Shown piece after piece: positions 15,904-22,707 of a stretch of DNA of 22,707 nucleotides (positions are counted from its first letter, which is position 1; each line of letters begins with the position of its first letter). This DNA is from JBLYYQ01 sp048550035. Its GTDB lineage: Bacteria > Nitrospinota_A > UBA7883 > JBLYYQ01. The translations under genes were made by a program, and so were the position numbers. The DNA lies in the NCBI GenBank assembly GCA_048550035.1, contig JBLYYQ010000108.1, positions 1 to 22,707 of the forward strand, read 5' to 3'. The notes beneath the pieces are model-generated. The model was not told the DNA's origin and searched no databases. It was given only the letters and a program-made list of their open reading frames with translations.

Positions 15904-15994
15904 ATATTTAATCCTACCTCCCGTAATGGCACAAACATTGCTCCTACCTCAAGTGTCATTAAAACTGCTACAAACTGAAGGATTCATTAAAGTT

Positions 15995-16993
15995 ATGAAC
16001 CAGAGATTGAGAATCATGACTTTCAATTGGCATGAGTCGTATATATATAATCTTGCCAAGAGTAAGCATCGATTTTTCGTTAGAAGTTCAGAGCCAGACT
16101 ATTCTAGAGTAGCTCACTGGGACAAGAGTGTTGCTCCTATCCCTCCGAATGTCAGATTAATTAGCGAAGCAGAAGGGAATAATCTGATTGCAACCGATCA
16201 GATTGATCTTCTAATTGCGCATAATTTTAATGAGCAGTCGCTAGCTAAAATGGCGGGGCTGCCATCTGTTTTAATTTTCCACAATTCGTTATCTGCCCAG
16301 CTATCGGCGATGGAAAAATCGTTAAGTAGGAGTCGTTATTTAGATGAGCTCTATCCAGTAATAGAGAGTGCTGAGGCTTTAGTCTTTACCTCAAAGTCTA
16401 TTGCTGATGATTGGTCACTTAAGATAGAGTCAACTACGATTAATCCTGGCATTGATACTGACATATTTACCTTAAGCTCTAAAGTTGGTCACCCAGCAGT
16501 CTTGCGTGAAGTCAATCTTGCAAGACGAAGGAATACTGTTTTTGATCATAAGTTTACTCGTCAGGTACTAGATGGTTTTAGATCATCTTTGACTCCAACA
16601 AAGAGAGCTTCGATCAGAAATCAGCCTCTCAAGCAGATGCTTGAGCGGGGTAATATGTATAACCGCTATCGTGTCTTCCTTCATATAACAAATGAGCCAT
16701 ATGAAGATGGCCTAACTACAACTTTATTAGAGGCAATGTCATCAGGGGCGAGCATTGTAAGTAATGTTTCAGCAGGCTCGCCAATAATAGATGGGGTAAA
16801 CGGGTTTGCTAGTAACGATCCAAAGCTACTTAATAAGCGTATTATTCAATTATTCAAAGATGAAAAACTTGCCAAGAGGATTGGTAGTAAAGGGCGTCAG
16901 AGCGTATTGGATAATTACTCTATACAACGCTTTGAGAATGAGTGGGATTTGATAATTCAGAAAGTTGCACCCTCTTATGCTTATAGTAAGTAG
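15995..16993 (+). CDS. GT4-type glycosyltransferase
   Basis: Retaining GT-B glycosyltransferase, probably for envelope polysaccharide or glycoprotein. The N terminus RLRIMTFNWHESYIYNLAKSKH, then LLIAHNFNEQSLAKMAGLPSVLIFHNSL, a central INPGIDTDIF, and the C-terminal donor-site block PYEDGLTTTLLEAMSSGASIVSN with GSPIIDGVNGF agree with this family. The frame is open from an ATG at 15926 (355 residues), but no ribosome site lies there. I place the start at the ATG 15995 (332 residues), which has AAGGA at 15978-15982 and matches family N termini; the first 23 residues of the longer form look non-native. It follows the PilZ-like gene closely. A small hairpin at 16995-17010 follows the stop. Confidence 0.82.
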   Translation: MNQRLRIMTFNWHESYIYNLAKSKHRFFVRSSEPDYSRVAHWDKSVAPIPPNVRLISEAEGNNLIATDQIDLLIAHNFNEQSLAKMAGLPSVLIFHNSLSAQLSAMEKSLSRSRYLDELYPVIESAEALVFTSKSIADDWSLKIESTTINPGIDTDIFTLSSKVGHPAVLREVNLARRRNTVFDHKFTRQVLDGFRSSLTPTKRASIRNQPLKQMLERGNMYNRYRVFLHITNEPYEDGLTTTLLEAMSSGASIVSNVSAGSPIIDGVNGFASNDPKLLNKRIIQLFKDEKLAKRIGSKGRQSVLDNYSIQRFENEWDLIIQKVAPSYAYSK

Positions 16994-16994
16994 C

Positions 16995-17015
16995 AGGTAT
17001 AGCTTTACCTATTTT
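16995..17015 (+). terminator. Weak intrinsic terminator candidate
   Basis: AGGTA (16995-16999) and TACCT (17006-17010) form a 5-base stem with a 6-base loop, followed by ATTTT. It lies directly after the glycosyltransferase stop. The stem and T-run are both short. Confidence 0.3.
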
Positions 17016-17221
17016 GTGATATTTGCCAGTAGCGATCAATTAAATATAGATCAAGAGTATATAAAAGTTAAAGAAGAGAAGATATCGTCCGAATAGAAAG
17101 AATATGGAGTGGTTATAAACATTGTTAGCTTCTTAAAAGAGAGCACGTATAAGTTTTGAGTAAGAGCCATAGTCTTAAAACATGCTACGAAGCTTAAATA
17201 AAATAGAGAGGAATTGAGGCT

Positions 17222-18073
17222 ATGAAAAGAAGTTCCTACACAGGCAACTCAGGATCAGAAGGGGATGCCTTAAAGTATTATCTAAATGAGATCAGCACGT
17301 TAATTCCACTAACGAGAGAAGAAGAACAGCAGTTAGCAAAAGATGGTAAAGAAGAAGATCTAGATACTTTAGTAAGGCACAACCTGAAATATGTAGTTAT
17401 GGTTGCAAGCCGTTATAAAGGGATGGGTCTATCGCTTGCTGACCTTGTAAATGAAGGGAATATTGGCTTAGTAGAGGCAGCTAAACGATTCGATCATACC
17501 CGAGGCGTCAAATTCATAACGTATGCTATCTGGTGGGTGAAACAGTCTATTTTGCGTGCGTTAGCTGAACAATCTGGTGTAGTCCGTCTACCTGTAAAAC
17601 GGGCAGGATTACTATCGAATGCAACCAAAGTAATAGAGAGGCTAACACATAAAAATGGGAAGGAACCGAGTGTTGATGAAGTAGCCGCCGAGCTTGGAGT
17701 CAAACTTAAGACATTGATAACATTGATGAGAGTATATAGAGATTATTTAAGTTTAGATACCCCGATTTCATCTGAAGATGATACATTAAAATTTATAGAT
17801 ATCTTAGAATCACCTGATGATAAGTCGATTGAAGAAGATTATTGTAATTTTCGATTGCAAGATGATATACTAAGAATTCTAGCTGATCTGTCAGATCGTG
17901 AGAAAGATGTTATCAGGATGCGGTACGGTTTTGATGCACCTCCGATGACATTAGCAGAAGTAGGAGAGCAGTTAGGTCTAACGCGTGAGCGGATTAGACA
18001 GATAGAGAAAGTTGCAAAAGATAAGTTGCGTACTAAATCGAATATTACACTATTGAAAGAGTACATGAGTTGA
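17222..18073 (+). CDS. RNA polymerase sigma factor, sigma-70 family (RpoD/SigA-like, no region 1.1)
   Basis: 283 residues. Region 1.2 is DALKYYLNEISTLIPLTREEE; region 2 is HNLKYVVMVASRYKGMGLSLADLVNEGNIGLVEAAKRF and GVKFITYAIWWVKQSILRALAEQ (2.3-2.4, -10 recognition). Region 3 follows VRLPVKRAGLL, and region 4 ends with LGLTRERIRQIEKVAKDKLR (4.2, -35 recognition). There is no acidic region 1.1 and no non-conserved insert, so it resembles the short SigA-type factors of several phyla or a group 2 (RpoS-like) factor; sequence alone does not decide which. The preceding 228 bases hold TTGCCA (17023) and TATAGA (17045) with a 16-base spacer, a weak promoter. GAGG lies 4 bases before the ATG. Its stop overlaps the next gene. 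Confidence 0.93.
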   Translation: MKRSSYTGNSGSEGDALKYYLNEISTLIPLTREEEQQLAKDGKEEDLDTLVRHNLKYVVMVASRYKGMGLSLADLVNEGNIGLVEAAKRFDHTRGVKFITYAIWWVKQSILRALAEQSGVVRLPVKRAGLLSNATKVIERLTHKNGKEPSVDEVAAELGVKLKTLITLMRVYRDYLSLDTPISSEDDTLKFIDILESPDDKSIEEDYCNFRLQDDILRILADLSDREKDVIRMRYGFDAPPMTLAEVGEQLGLTRERIRQIEKVAKDKLRTKSNITLLKEYMS

Positions 18074-18648
18074 AGAAATGTTTGACTATTTCTATTACAA
18101 TATTGATGTTACTTACGCTCGGCTGTGCATCAAGTGGTAAAAAGAGTTCATCATACCGTCTTGGTCTATCTGATTTAGATAGGCAGGTCTCAGAAAAGAG
18201 GCGAACCTTGAAAATCTACGATCAGATGGAGACTGCGATGATTTTAGAGGCAATAGTAATTGATGATGAGTTAGCAAAATCTTATACAGAATCTCTAAAA
18301 AAGATCCAAGGTAGCTTGAGTAATGATCTATTATTGCAAAGTAAGCCTAGCGATCAATTTATAGAGTTTCTAATTGGGGTCTACACATCAGAGCCTGACA
18401 ATAATGATTTAGATAAGAGATCCTCTAACTGGCGATTAAAACTAACAGGTCAAACAGGAGTATCGTTTTATCCATATAGTATAGAAAGAGTACGGACTAG
18501 CAACTTAAAGCTACGAGATAATCTTCCATTTCGTAAAGCATTCAAAAAGTTTTATATAGTTCTATTTAAGCATGAAGGTCTTGTTGAGCGACCCTATAGC
18601 TTGGAAGCAAATGGGTTTTTAGGTGAAGGAAAAATCAGTTGGGACTAA
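18070..18648 (+). CDS. Predicted lipoprotein of unknown function
   Basis: 192 residues starting at a TTG that overlaps the sigma-factor stop (TTGA at 18070-18073). The N terminus MKKCLTISITILMLLTLGC is a lipoprotein signal peptide with C19 as the lipidation site; the lipobox TLG-C is slightly irregular because Leu is at -2. The mature part is mostly alpha-helical to residue 90, then has a block I would expect to be conserved: FLIGVYTSEPDNNDLDKRSSNWRL (100-123), with Tyr, Asp-Leu and Trp positions resembling uncharacterised deltaproteobacterial lipoproteins. No enzymatic motif is seen. Its last 26 bases overlap the rimO start. Location in the inner or outer membrane is not decided; the residue after Cys is Ala, so outer-membrane sorting is possible. 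Confidence 0.78.
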   Translation: MKKCLTISITILMLLTLGCASSGKKSSSYRLGLSDLDRQVSEKRRTLKIYDQMETAMILEAIVIDDELAKSYTESLKKIQGSLSNDLLLQSKPSDQFIEFLIGVYTSEPDNNDLDKRSSNWRLKLTGQTGVSFYPYSIERVRTSNLKLRDNLPFRKAFKKFYIVLFKHEGLVERPYSLEANGFLGEGKISWD

Positions 18649-19981
18649 CAGTCTGCTAGATAAAAATCGAGATTTAGAAGGAAAAAAAATCTATCCCATT
18701 TCACTTGGTTGTCCCAAGAATCTAGTTGATAGTGAAAAGCGTCTGGCATTTTTTGCAAACAATTACAGAGCAACTATAGTAAATAGCGTAGAGCTAGCTG
18801 ATATTGTTCTAATCAATAGCTGTGGGTTTGTAGATGATGCTAAAGAGGAGTCGATCGATACAGTTTTAGAATTTATTGCTGCAAAAGAGAAAAATAGCAA
18901 CTTAAAAATTGCATTAACCGGCTGCCTTGTTAATAGATACAAAGATGAATTAAAGAATGATCTTCCTGAGGTTGATTACATATTTGAGACCACCGATGTC
19001 AGTAATGAGTTTAAGGATTATCTATATAAAGGGATAGATAGCAGATATGATCCCGATGCAAAAGAGCGGATAACCTTAACATTAAATCATTATTCCTACT
19101 TAAAAATTGCAGAAGGTTGCTCAAATACCTGCGCATTCTGCGTGATACCTACTATTCGAGGTCAATATCAAAGTAGATCAATAGACTCACTATTGGAAGA
19201 AGCAGAGCTATTAGCAAAAAATGGACTCAAAGAGCTGATTTTAGTTGCCCAAGATAGCACTCTATATGGTAGTGACTTAGGGATAAAAGATGGATTGTCT
19301 ATATTAATCAAAGAGTTAGAGGCGATCAAGGAAATTAGTTGGATTCGAGTTTTATACCTATACCCTCCCTTACTAACAGAAAAATTACTGCAAACATTTG
19401 TTGATTCATCTAAGCTAGTGCCATACTTTGACATTCCATTTCAGCATAGCTCTGATAGGATATTGAATCTAATGAATCGTACCGAAACAAATGCTACTAT
19501 TCGGAGCAAAGTTTTAGCTATCCGCTCAAAACTTCCAAAAGCAGCGATAAGAACATCATTTATCACTGGATTTCCAACCGAAACTGAGACAGATTATCAA
19601 CTATTAGAAGATCTCATTATAGATATGAAATTTGATCATTTAGGGCTTTTTTGTTACTCAAATGAAGAAGGATCAACAGCCTACAATCTATCGCCTCAGA
19701 TTGAACCTGAGGTTGCGCTCTCACGCAAAGAGAGATTAATGATGATTCAACAAAAAATTTCATCAAAACTACTCGCAAATAAGATTGGCTCAATTGAGTC
19801 TGCAATAGTAGATCGGTTTGATACTAACGAATCACTCTTGATCGGTCGATTAGCAACGCAAGCACCTGAAATCGATGGAGAGCTAATATTGGATAGTTCT
19901 GATTTAAATCCAGGCAATATTGTTAAAGTAAAAATTCGCTCAACTACTGATTATGATCTAGTTGGTAGTGTGATATCTTAA
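18623..19981 (+). CDS. rimO: Ribosomal protein uS12 methylthiotransferase RimO
   Basis: Radical-SAM enzyme that methylthiolates the conserved Asp of ribosomal protein S12. 452 residues from the GTG at 18623, near the 441 of E. coli. The N-terminal MTTase domain has three cluster cysteines in SLGCPKNLVDSE, INSCGFVDDAKEES and LTGCLVNRY. The radical-SAM motif is C166-x3-C170-x2-C173 in EGCSNTCAFCVIPTIRG, and TSFITGFPTETETDY and a C-terminal TRAM domain follow. SLGCPKNLVDSE separates RimO from MiaB and MtaB. The start overlaps the lipoprotein gene by 26 bases; no later in-frame ATG, GTG or TTG exists before the first cluster Cys, so GTG is the only good option. cutA follows 4 bases after the stop. 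Confidence 0.96.
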   Translation: MKEKSVGTNSLLDKNRDLEGKKIYPISLGCPKNLVDSEKRLAFFANNYRATIVNSVELADIVLINSCGFVDDAKEESIDTVLEFIAAKEKNSNLKIALTGCLVNRYKDELKNDLPEVDYIFETTDVSNEFKDYLYKGIDSRYDPDAKERITLTLNHYSYLKIAEGCSNTCAFCVIPTIRGQYQSRSIDSLLEEAELLAKNGLKELILVAQDSTLYGSDLGIKDGLSILIKELEAIKEISWIRVLYLYPPLLTEKLLQTFVDSSKLVPYFDIPFQHSSDRILNLMNRTETNATIRSKVLAIRSKLPKAAIRTSFITGFPTETETDYQLLEDLIIDMKFDHLGLFCYSNEEGSTAYNLSPQIEPEVALSRKERLMMIQQKISSKLLANKIGSIESAIVDRFDTNESLLIGRLATQAPEIDGELILDSSDLNPGNIVKVKIRSTTDYDLVGSVIS

Positions 19982-19985
19982 GAGT

Positions 19986-20318
19986 ATGGATTACATAGTA
20001 ATATTTGTATCAACCGGTTCAGCAGAAGAGGGCTCAAAGATTGCTAAAATGTTAGTAAACGACTCTTTAGCAGCATGTGTAAACCTAATTCCTGCTGTGA
20101 GATCATTTTATTTATGGGATGATATGCTCCAAGATGAGCAAGAGACACTCTTAATCATAAAAACAGTCGCCACGAATTATAGTAAAATTGAATCTGCAAT
20201 ATTAAAAGAGCATAGCTATGAAACGCCAGAAATAATTGCCATCAAGGTAGCAGGAGGTAGTCAGAATTATCTAGACTGGATCGTAAGTGCAACAAAAAAA
20301 GAAAATTATAACAAATGA
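19986..20318 (+). CDS. cutA: CutA family protein (divalent cation tolerance)
   Basis: 110 residues, the normal size of the trimeric CutA1 fold. Family motifs: VSTGSAEEGSKIAKMLVNDSLAACVNLIPAVRSFYLWDD, then ETLLIIKTVATNYSKIESAILKEHSYETPEIIAI. CutA was linked to copper tolerance in E. coli, but its general role is unsettled. It starts 4 bases after rimO with AAGAG overlapping the rimO stop, so it is the last gene of the sigma-lipoprotein-rimO-cutA unit. Confidence 0.95.
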   Translation: MDYIVIFVSTGSAEEGSKIAKMLVNDSLAACVNLIPAVRSFYLWDDMLQDEQETLLIIKTVATNYSKIESAILKEHSYETPEIIAIKVAGGSQNYLDWIVSATKKENYNK

Positions 20319-20386
20319 ATTTAGAAATAATTGTTATACTATTGATAAGTCAAAAATGTATGAAATTTACAAGGTAATGGTAAAAT

Positions 20387-20656
20387 ATGACAAAATTAGA
20401 TATTGTAAATGAAATATCAGACAAAACAGGTCTTCCACGGCGAGAATCAGATCAAGCAGTTGAGCATATAATCTCAACGATAAAAGAATCGCTAATTGCA
20501 GATAAGGTTGTAATAATAAGGGATCTAGGAACATTTAAAACTCGCCATAAATCTGCCAGAGTTGGTCGCAATCCAAAAACTGGAGTAGAGGCAACAATAT
20601 CAGCTAGGCGTGTAGTACAGTTTAAGCTAGGCAAAAAGCTGAAAGAGAGTATTTAA
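20387..20656 (+). CDS. HU/IHF-family DNA-binding protein
   Basis: 89 residues, the standard nucleoid-protein size. MTKLDIVNEISDKTGLPRRESDQAVEHIISTIKESL is the dimerisation helix pair, DLGTFKTRHKSARVGRNPKTG leads into the DNA-bending beta arm with the arm Pro, and ISARRVVQFKLGKKLKE closes it. The sequence is closest in feel to IHF-alpha/HU of deltaproteobacteria; HU versus IHF cannot be decided here. Start at the ATG 20387; AAGGT at 20371-20375 is 11 bases away, a little far. A 68-base gap separates it from cutA, without a clear promoter. Confidence 0.95.
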   Translation: MTKLDIVNEISDKTGLPRRESDQAVEHIISTIKESLIADKVVIIRDLGTFKTRHKSARVGRNPKTGVEATISARRVVQFKLGKKLKESI

Positions 20657-20718
20657 ACCTCCCCTGACAAGTAAATATCAAATAATATCCTCAAAAAAAC
20701 ATTACGAAGAGTAACAAT

Positions 20719-20739
20719 AGAAGAAATATTTAATCTTCT
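20719..20739. repeat. Small stem-loop before folE
   Basis: AGAAGA (20719-20724) and TCTTCT (20734-20739) flank an A/T-rich 9-base loop. No T-run follows the stem, so it is not a good terminator for the HU gene; it would lie in the folE leader. Confidence 0.25.
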
Positions 20740-20772
20740 TCACACTCTCATCACAAGGCAAAGGTAAAAGAT

Positions 20773-21318
20773 ATGCAAGAGATAGTACGAAAGCTGTTGC
20801 AAGATTTAGGTGAAGATCCGACTCGCCAAGGGTTGGTAAAAACTCCAGAGCGAGTAGAGTCTTCATTAAAATATTTAACATCCGGTTACAATCTGAATCC
20901 AGAGGAGATCATCAAGAGCGCAACATTTGCAGAAAAGAGCGATGAGATGGTCATAGTTAAGAATATCGAGTTTTTTTCATTATGCGAACATCATATGTTG
21001 CCATTTTTTGGGAAAGCACATATAGGCTATATTCCGAACGGACATGTAATAGGTTTATCGAAGATTCCACGCGTAGTTGATATATTTGCACGTAGATTGC
21101 AGCTTCAGGAGCGGTTAACTACTGAGATTGCTGGCTCGCTGCAGAGGCATCTTAAACCACAAGGAGTAGGTGTGATTATGGAGGCTTCCCATCTTTGCAT
21201 GATGATGCGAGGTGTGATGAAAACTGGGTCAACAACAGTAACATCGGCAATGCAAGGTAATTTCAAGACTGATCATAGGACCAGACAAGAATTTTTAACA
21301 TTAATCAAAGATAATTAA
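20773..21318 (+). CDS. folE: GTP cyclohydrolase I (type IA)
   Basis: Converts GTP to 7,8-dihydroneopterin triphosphate, first step of folate and of queuosine precursors. 181 residues, typical of short bacterial forms. The zinc ligands are all present: C71 and H74 in SLCEHHMLPFFG and C142 in EASHLCMMMRG. GKAHIGYIPNGHVIGLSKIPRVVDIFARRLQLQERLT and the ending TTVTSAMQGNFKTDHRTRQEFL are the family core. AAAGG lies about 6 bases before the ATG. No other folate gene is adjacent. Confidence 0.97.
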   Translation: MQEIVRKLLQDLGEDPTRQGLVKTPERVESSLKYLTSGYNLNPEEIIKSATFAEKSDEMVIVKNIEFFSLCEHHMLPFFGKAHIGYIPNGHVIGLSKIPRVVDIFARRLQLQERLTTEIAGSLQRHLKPQGVGVIMEASHLCMMMRGVMKTGSTTVTSAMQGNFKTDHRTRQEFLTLIKDN

Positions 21319-21350
21319 TGAACCTAAGGCTACCGCCCGCTTATGAAAGA

Positions 21351-21390
21351 TGAAATTATACTGCAAAAAGAGCTCTATAGCTGAATTTCA
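21351..21390. repeat. Nested inverted repeat after folE
   Basis: TGAAATT (21351-21357) pairs with AATTTCA (21384-21390), enclosing an AGCT-CTAT-AGCT hairpin (21371-21382). No T-run follows directly, so termination is uncertain. Confidence 0.35.
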
Positions 21391-21399
21391 ACTCTCCTC

Positions 21400-21428
21400 T
21401 TGACATAAAGAGTCAATATATGTAGTCT
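21400..21428 (+). promoter_or_regulatory. Candidate promoter of the GltD-like gene
   Basis: A perfect TTGACA -35 (21400-21405) is followed after 17 bases by a weak TAGTCT (21423-21428). TTGAC (21400-21404) is also one arm of an inverted repeat with GTCAA (21412-21416), so a repressor or activator could act there. It would give a leader of about 170 bases. Confidence 0.35.
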
Positions 21429-21499
21429 GAAGTTACCAAGCTAGGAAACACTATTAGAGTCATAACTATCTAGTTTTCTTAGCGCCTAGGGGTATCCAT

Positions 21500-21547
21500 A
21501 CTATGCTAGCAACATTCAGAGATAACCTTTAAAGTTTAAAGCATAGT
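21500..21547. repeat. 8-base inverted repeat in the leader of the GltD-like gene
   Basis: ACTATGCT (21500-21507) and AGCATAGT (21540-21547) are perfectly complementary across 32 bases, a possible stem in the leader RNA. Confidence 0.4.
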
Positions 21548-21603
21548 GATCAAGCTAGTGAAAAAATAGGTAGATAGATTAATAATAAGACGAAGATTAG
21601 GAT

Positions 21604-22707
21604 ATGAGTAGTTATATAGAGCCAAGATGGGAGAATAAACATGCCCCGTGCGGTGGAAATAACGGTTGCCCAGCGTTTACTGATATAGCTGCCTCGTTAC
21701 ATGCAGTAGCGATTGATGACTATAAGCTAGCATGGGAGATAATGATGGAGACACATCCTCTCCGTTCAACGTTAGGTAGAGTCTGCTATTCATTTTGCGA
21801 GCAGCCATGTAATCGTGGTGACTTTGACAGTCCAATTGCAATCAAAGCATTAGAAGCAGTAATTGGAGATGTAGGTTTTGATCCATCATTTCGCCCTAAG
21901 CTAAAGAAACGTGTAGGGAAGAAGGTAGCAATAATTGGTGCTGGACCTGCAGGTCTTGCTGCCGGTTGGTTTTTAAATATACATGGGTTCGATGTAACAA
22001 TATTAGAAAGAGAGTCTAAACCTGGCGGAATGTTAGAATATGGTATCCCATCATATAGGTTGCCAAAAGATATCCTTAAACGCGAGACAGATTTAATTAT
22101 AGATAGTGGGATTGGCATCAGATATAACGAAGATATCGATCTTGCTAAACTAGAGAAGTTTGTATCGGATCATAAGTATGATGCACTGTTAGTTGCAAGC
22201 GGATCGTCAAATGAGCGTCCTGCCACTTTCAAAGGCTCAACTGGAGCTTTGTCTGGCATAAAGCTATTAAAAGATATAAATCAGGCTAAAGCTAACCGGA
22301 CTACCCTTAAGAAGAAAGATGTTATAGTAATAGGAGGCGGCAATGTTGCGATGGATGTAAGTCGCTCTGCGATACGGTTAGGAGCTAAGAGCGTTACGAT
22401 TGTTTATCGGCGGACAAGAGAGCTGATGCCGGCATTCCCTATCGAGATAGAAGAAGCGATTGATGAAGGGGTAAAGTTTGAATTTTTACGAGCACCAACA
22501 TCTTATAGCAACGGCAACCTGCAAGTAGAGATAATGCAATTAGAAGATATCGACTCATCTGGTCGACAACGCCCAGTTGGAACTGGCAAGCATACGAAGC
22601 TAAAAGGAGATGAAATAATTGTTGCAATAGGTCAAGTTCCAGCTATTGATATAGCGACTCTACCTTCCAATATATATGTGGCAGGAGATGTTGTACCAAC
22701 GAGTAAA
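21604..22707 (+). CDS. GltD-like Fe-S/FAD NAD(P)H oxidoreductase (3' end missing)
   Basis: The frame is open from the ATG at 21604 to the window edge (368 residues). An N-terminal Fe-S domain has C16 and C22 in APCGGNNGCPAF and C61, C65, C69 in GRVCYSFCEQPCNRG. The FAD-binding motif VAIIGAGPAGLAAG with PGGMLEYGIPSYRLP follows, then the NAD(P)H motif VIVIGGGNVAMDV and YRRTRELMPA. This is the layout of the glutamate-synthase small chain and related electron-transfer proteins. The last readable part, EIIVAIGQVPAIDIATLPSNIYVAGDVV, is shorter than the usual link between the AIGQ and AGGD elements. No gltB-type large subunit is visible, so the electron acceptor is unknown; fusion to a ferredoxin-like domain beyond the edge is possible. 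AGGAT lies 2 bases before the ATG. Confidence 0.87.
   Translation, partial: MSSYIEPRWENKHAPCGGNNGCPAFTDIAASLHAVAIDDYKLAWEIMMETHPLRSTLGRVCYSFCEQPCNRGDFDSPIAIKALEAVIGDVGFDPSFRPKLKKRVGKKVAIIGAGPAGLAAGWFLNIHGFDVTILERESKPGGMLEYGIPSYRLPKDILKRETDLIIDSGIGIRYNEDIDLAKLEKFVSDHKYDALLVASGSSNERPATFKGSTGALSGIKLLKDINQAKANRTTLKKKDVIVIGGGNVAMDVSRSAIRLGAKSVTIVYRRTRELMPAFPIEIEEAIDEGVKFEFLRAPTSYSNGNLQVEIMQLEDIDSSGRQRPVGTGKHTKLKGDEIIVAIGQVPAIDIATLPSNIYVAGDVVPTSK

Larger units (their letters stand above)
21319..21603. other. folE to GltD-like intergenic region (285 bases) with several inverted repeats
   Basis: No convincing ORF: only 11- and 13-codon frames near the folE end. It contains a TGAAATT/AATTTCA stem enclosing AGCT-CTAT-AGCT (21351-21390), a TTGAC/GTCAA stem at the candidate promoter (21400-21416), and ACTATGCT/AGCATAGT arms (21500-21507 and 21540-21547). 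I matched none of it to a known riboswitch class by eye. Confidence 0.45.

Noticed and set aside
15926..15994. Longer N terminus for the GT4 gene
   Set aside because: The ATG at 15926 has no ribosome site and adds 23 residues not expected in the family; the ATG at 15995 is preferred, though not proven.
21318..21390. Tiny ORFs of 11 and 13 codons after folE, possible leader peptides
   Set aside because: They are short, have no ribosome site and no run of a regulatory amino acid, so there is no support for attenuation.
1..22707. Search for tRNA/rRNA genes, CRISPR repeats, IS ends, att sites and toxin-antitoxin pairs
   Set aside because: No GTTCGA-type T-loop in the gaps, no spaced direct repeats, no transposase or integrase, and gene order and base composition look uniform.

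Overview
The window is chromosomal housekeeping DNA of an AT-rich Gram-negative bacterium. Evidence for a Gram-negative cell is the LPS heptose-type genes (GT9 transferase, GmhB phosphatase), YajC-SecD-SecF and a lipoprotein signal. An MqnL-like UbiD-family decarboxylase (a marker of futalosine-route menaquinone synthesis), an atypical PilZ-like protein, a short primary-type sigma factor and a sigma-lipoprotein-RimO gene string suggest a Desulfobacterota / former Deltaproteobacteria-like affinity. That placement is inference from memory of families, not a computed phylogeny. I see no rRNA, tRNA, CRISPR array, IS element or phage gene.

Layout. (1) 1-1169: the 3' part of an MqnL/UbiD decarboxylase on the plus strand, running convergently into (2) a tight minus-strand operon at 6452-1184: GalT-like nucleotidyltransferase, glycogen synthase GlgA, a soluble multi-GAF histidine kinase and a single-domain response regulator. 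(3) galU is divergent from it (6542-7420). (4) lon (7718-10225) converges on (5) the minus-strand yajC-secD-secF operon (13127-10297). Its promoter region carries a good sigma70-type promoter and a perfect palindrome, and upstream of it lies an unlisted 50-codon ORF. (6) 13581-16993, plus strand: GT9 transferase, GmhB, PilZ-like protein and GT4-type transferase, an envelope-polysaccharide group. (7) 17222-20318: sigma factor, lipoprotein, RimO and CutA, packed with overlaps or 4-base gaps, followed by an HU/IHF protein and FolE. (8) 21604-end: a GltD-like Fe-S/FAD oxidoreductase, truncated by the window, behind a 285-base leader with inverted repeats.

Together the genes cover sugar-nucleotide and glycogen metabolism (GalU, GalT-like, GlgA), outer-membrane glycan assembly, protein export and quality control (SecDF-YajC, Lon), and transcription/translation functions (sigma factor, HU, RimO).

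I do not see an unmistakable new defence or mobile system. The most interesting points are the coupling of a cytosolic GAF kinase/receiver pair to glycogen synthase and a GalT-like enzyme that could act on ADP-glucose, the 50-aa ORF beside yajC-secDF, a degenerate PilZ protein inside the LPS group with a promoter placed for a leaderless mRNA, and the conserved-looking lipoprotein wedged between the sigma factor and RimO.
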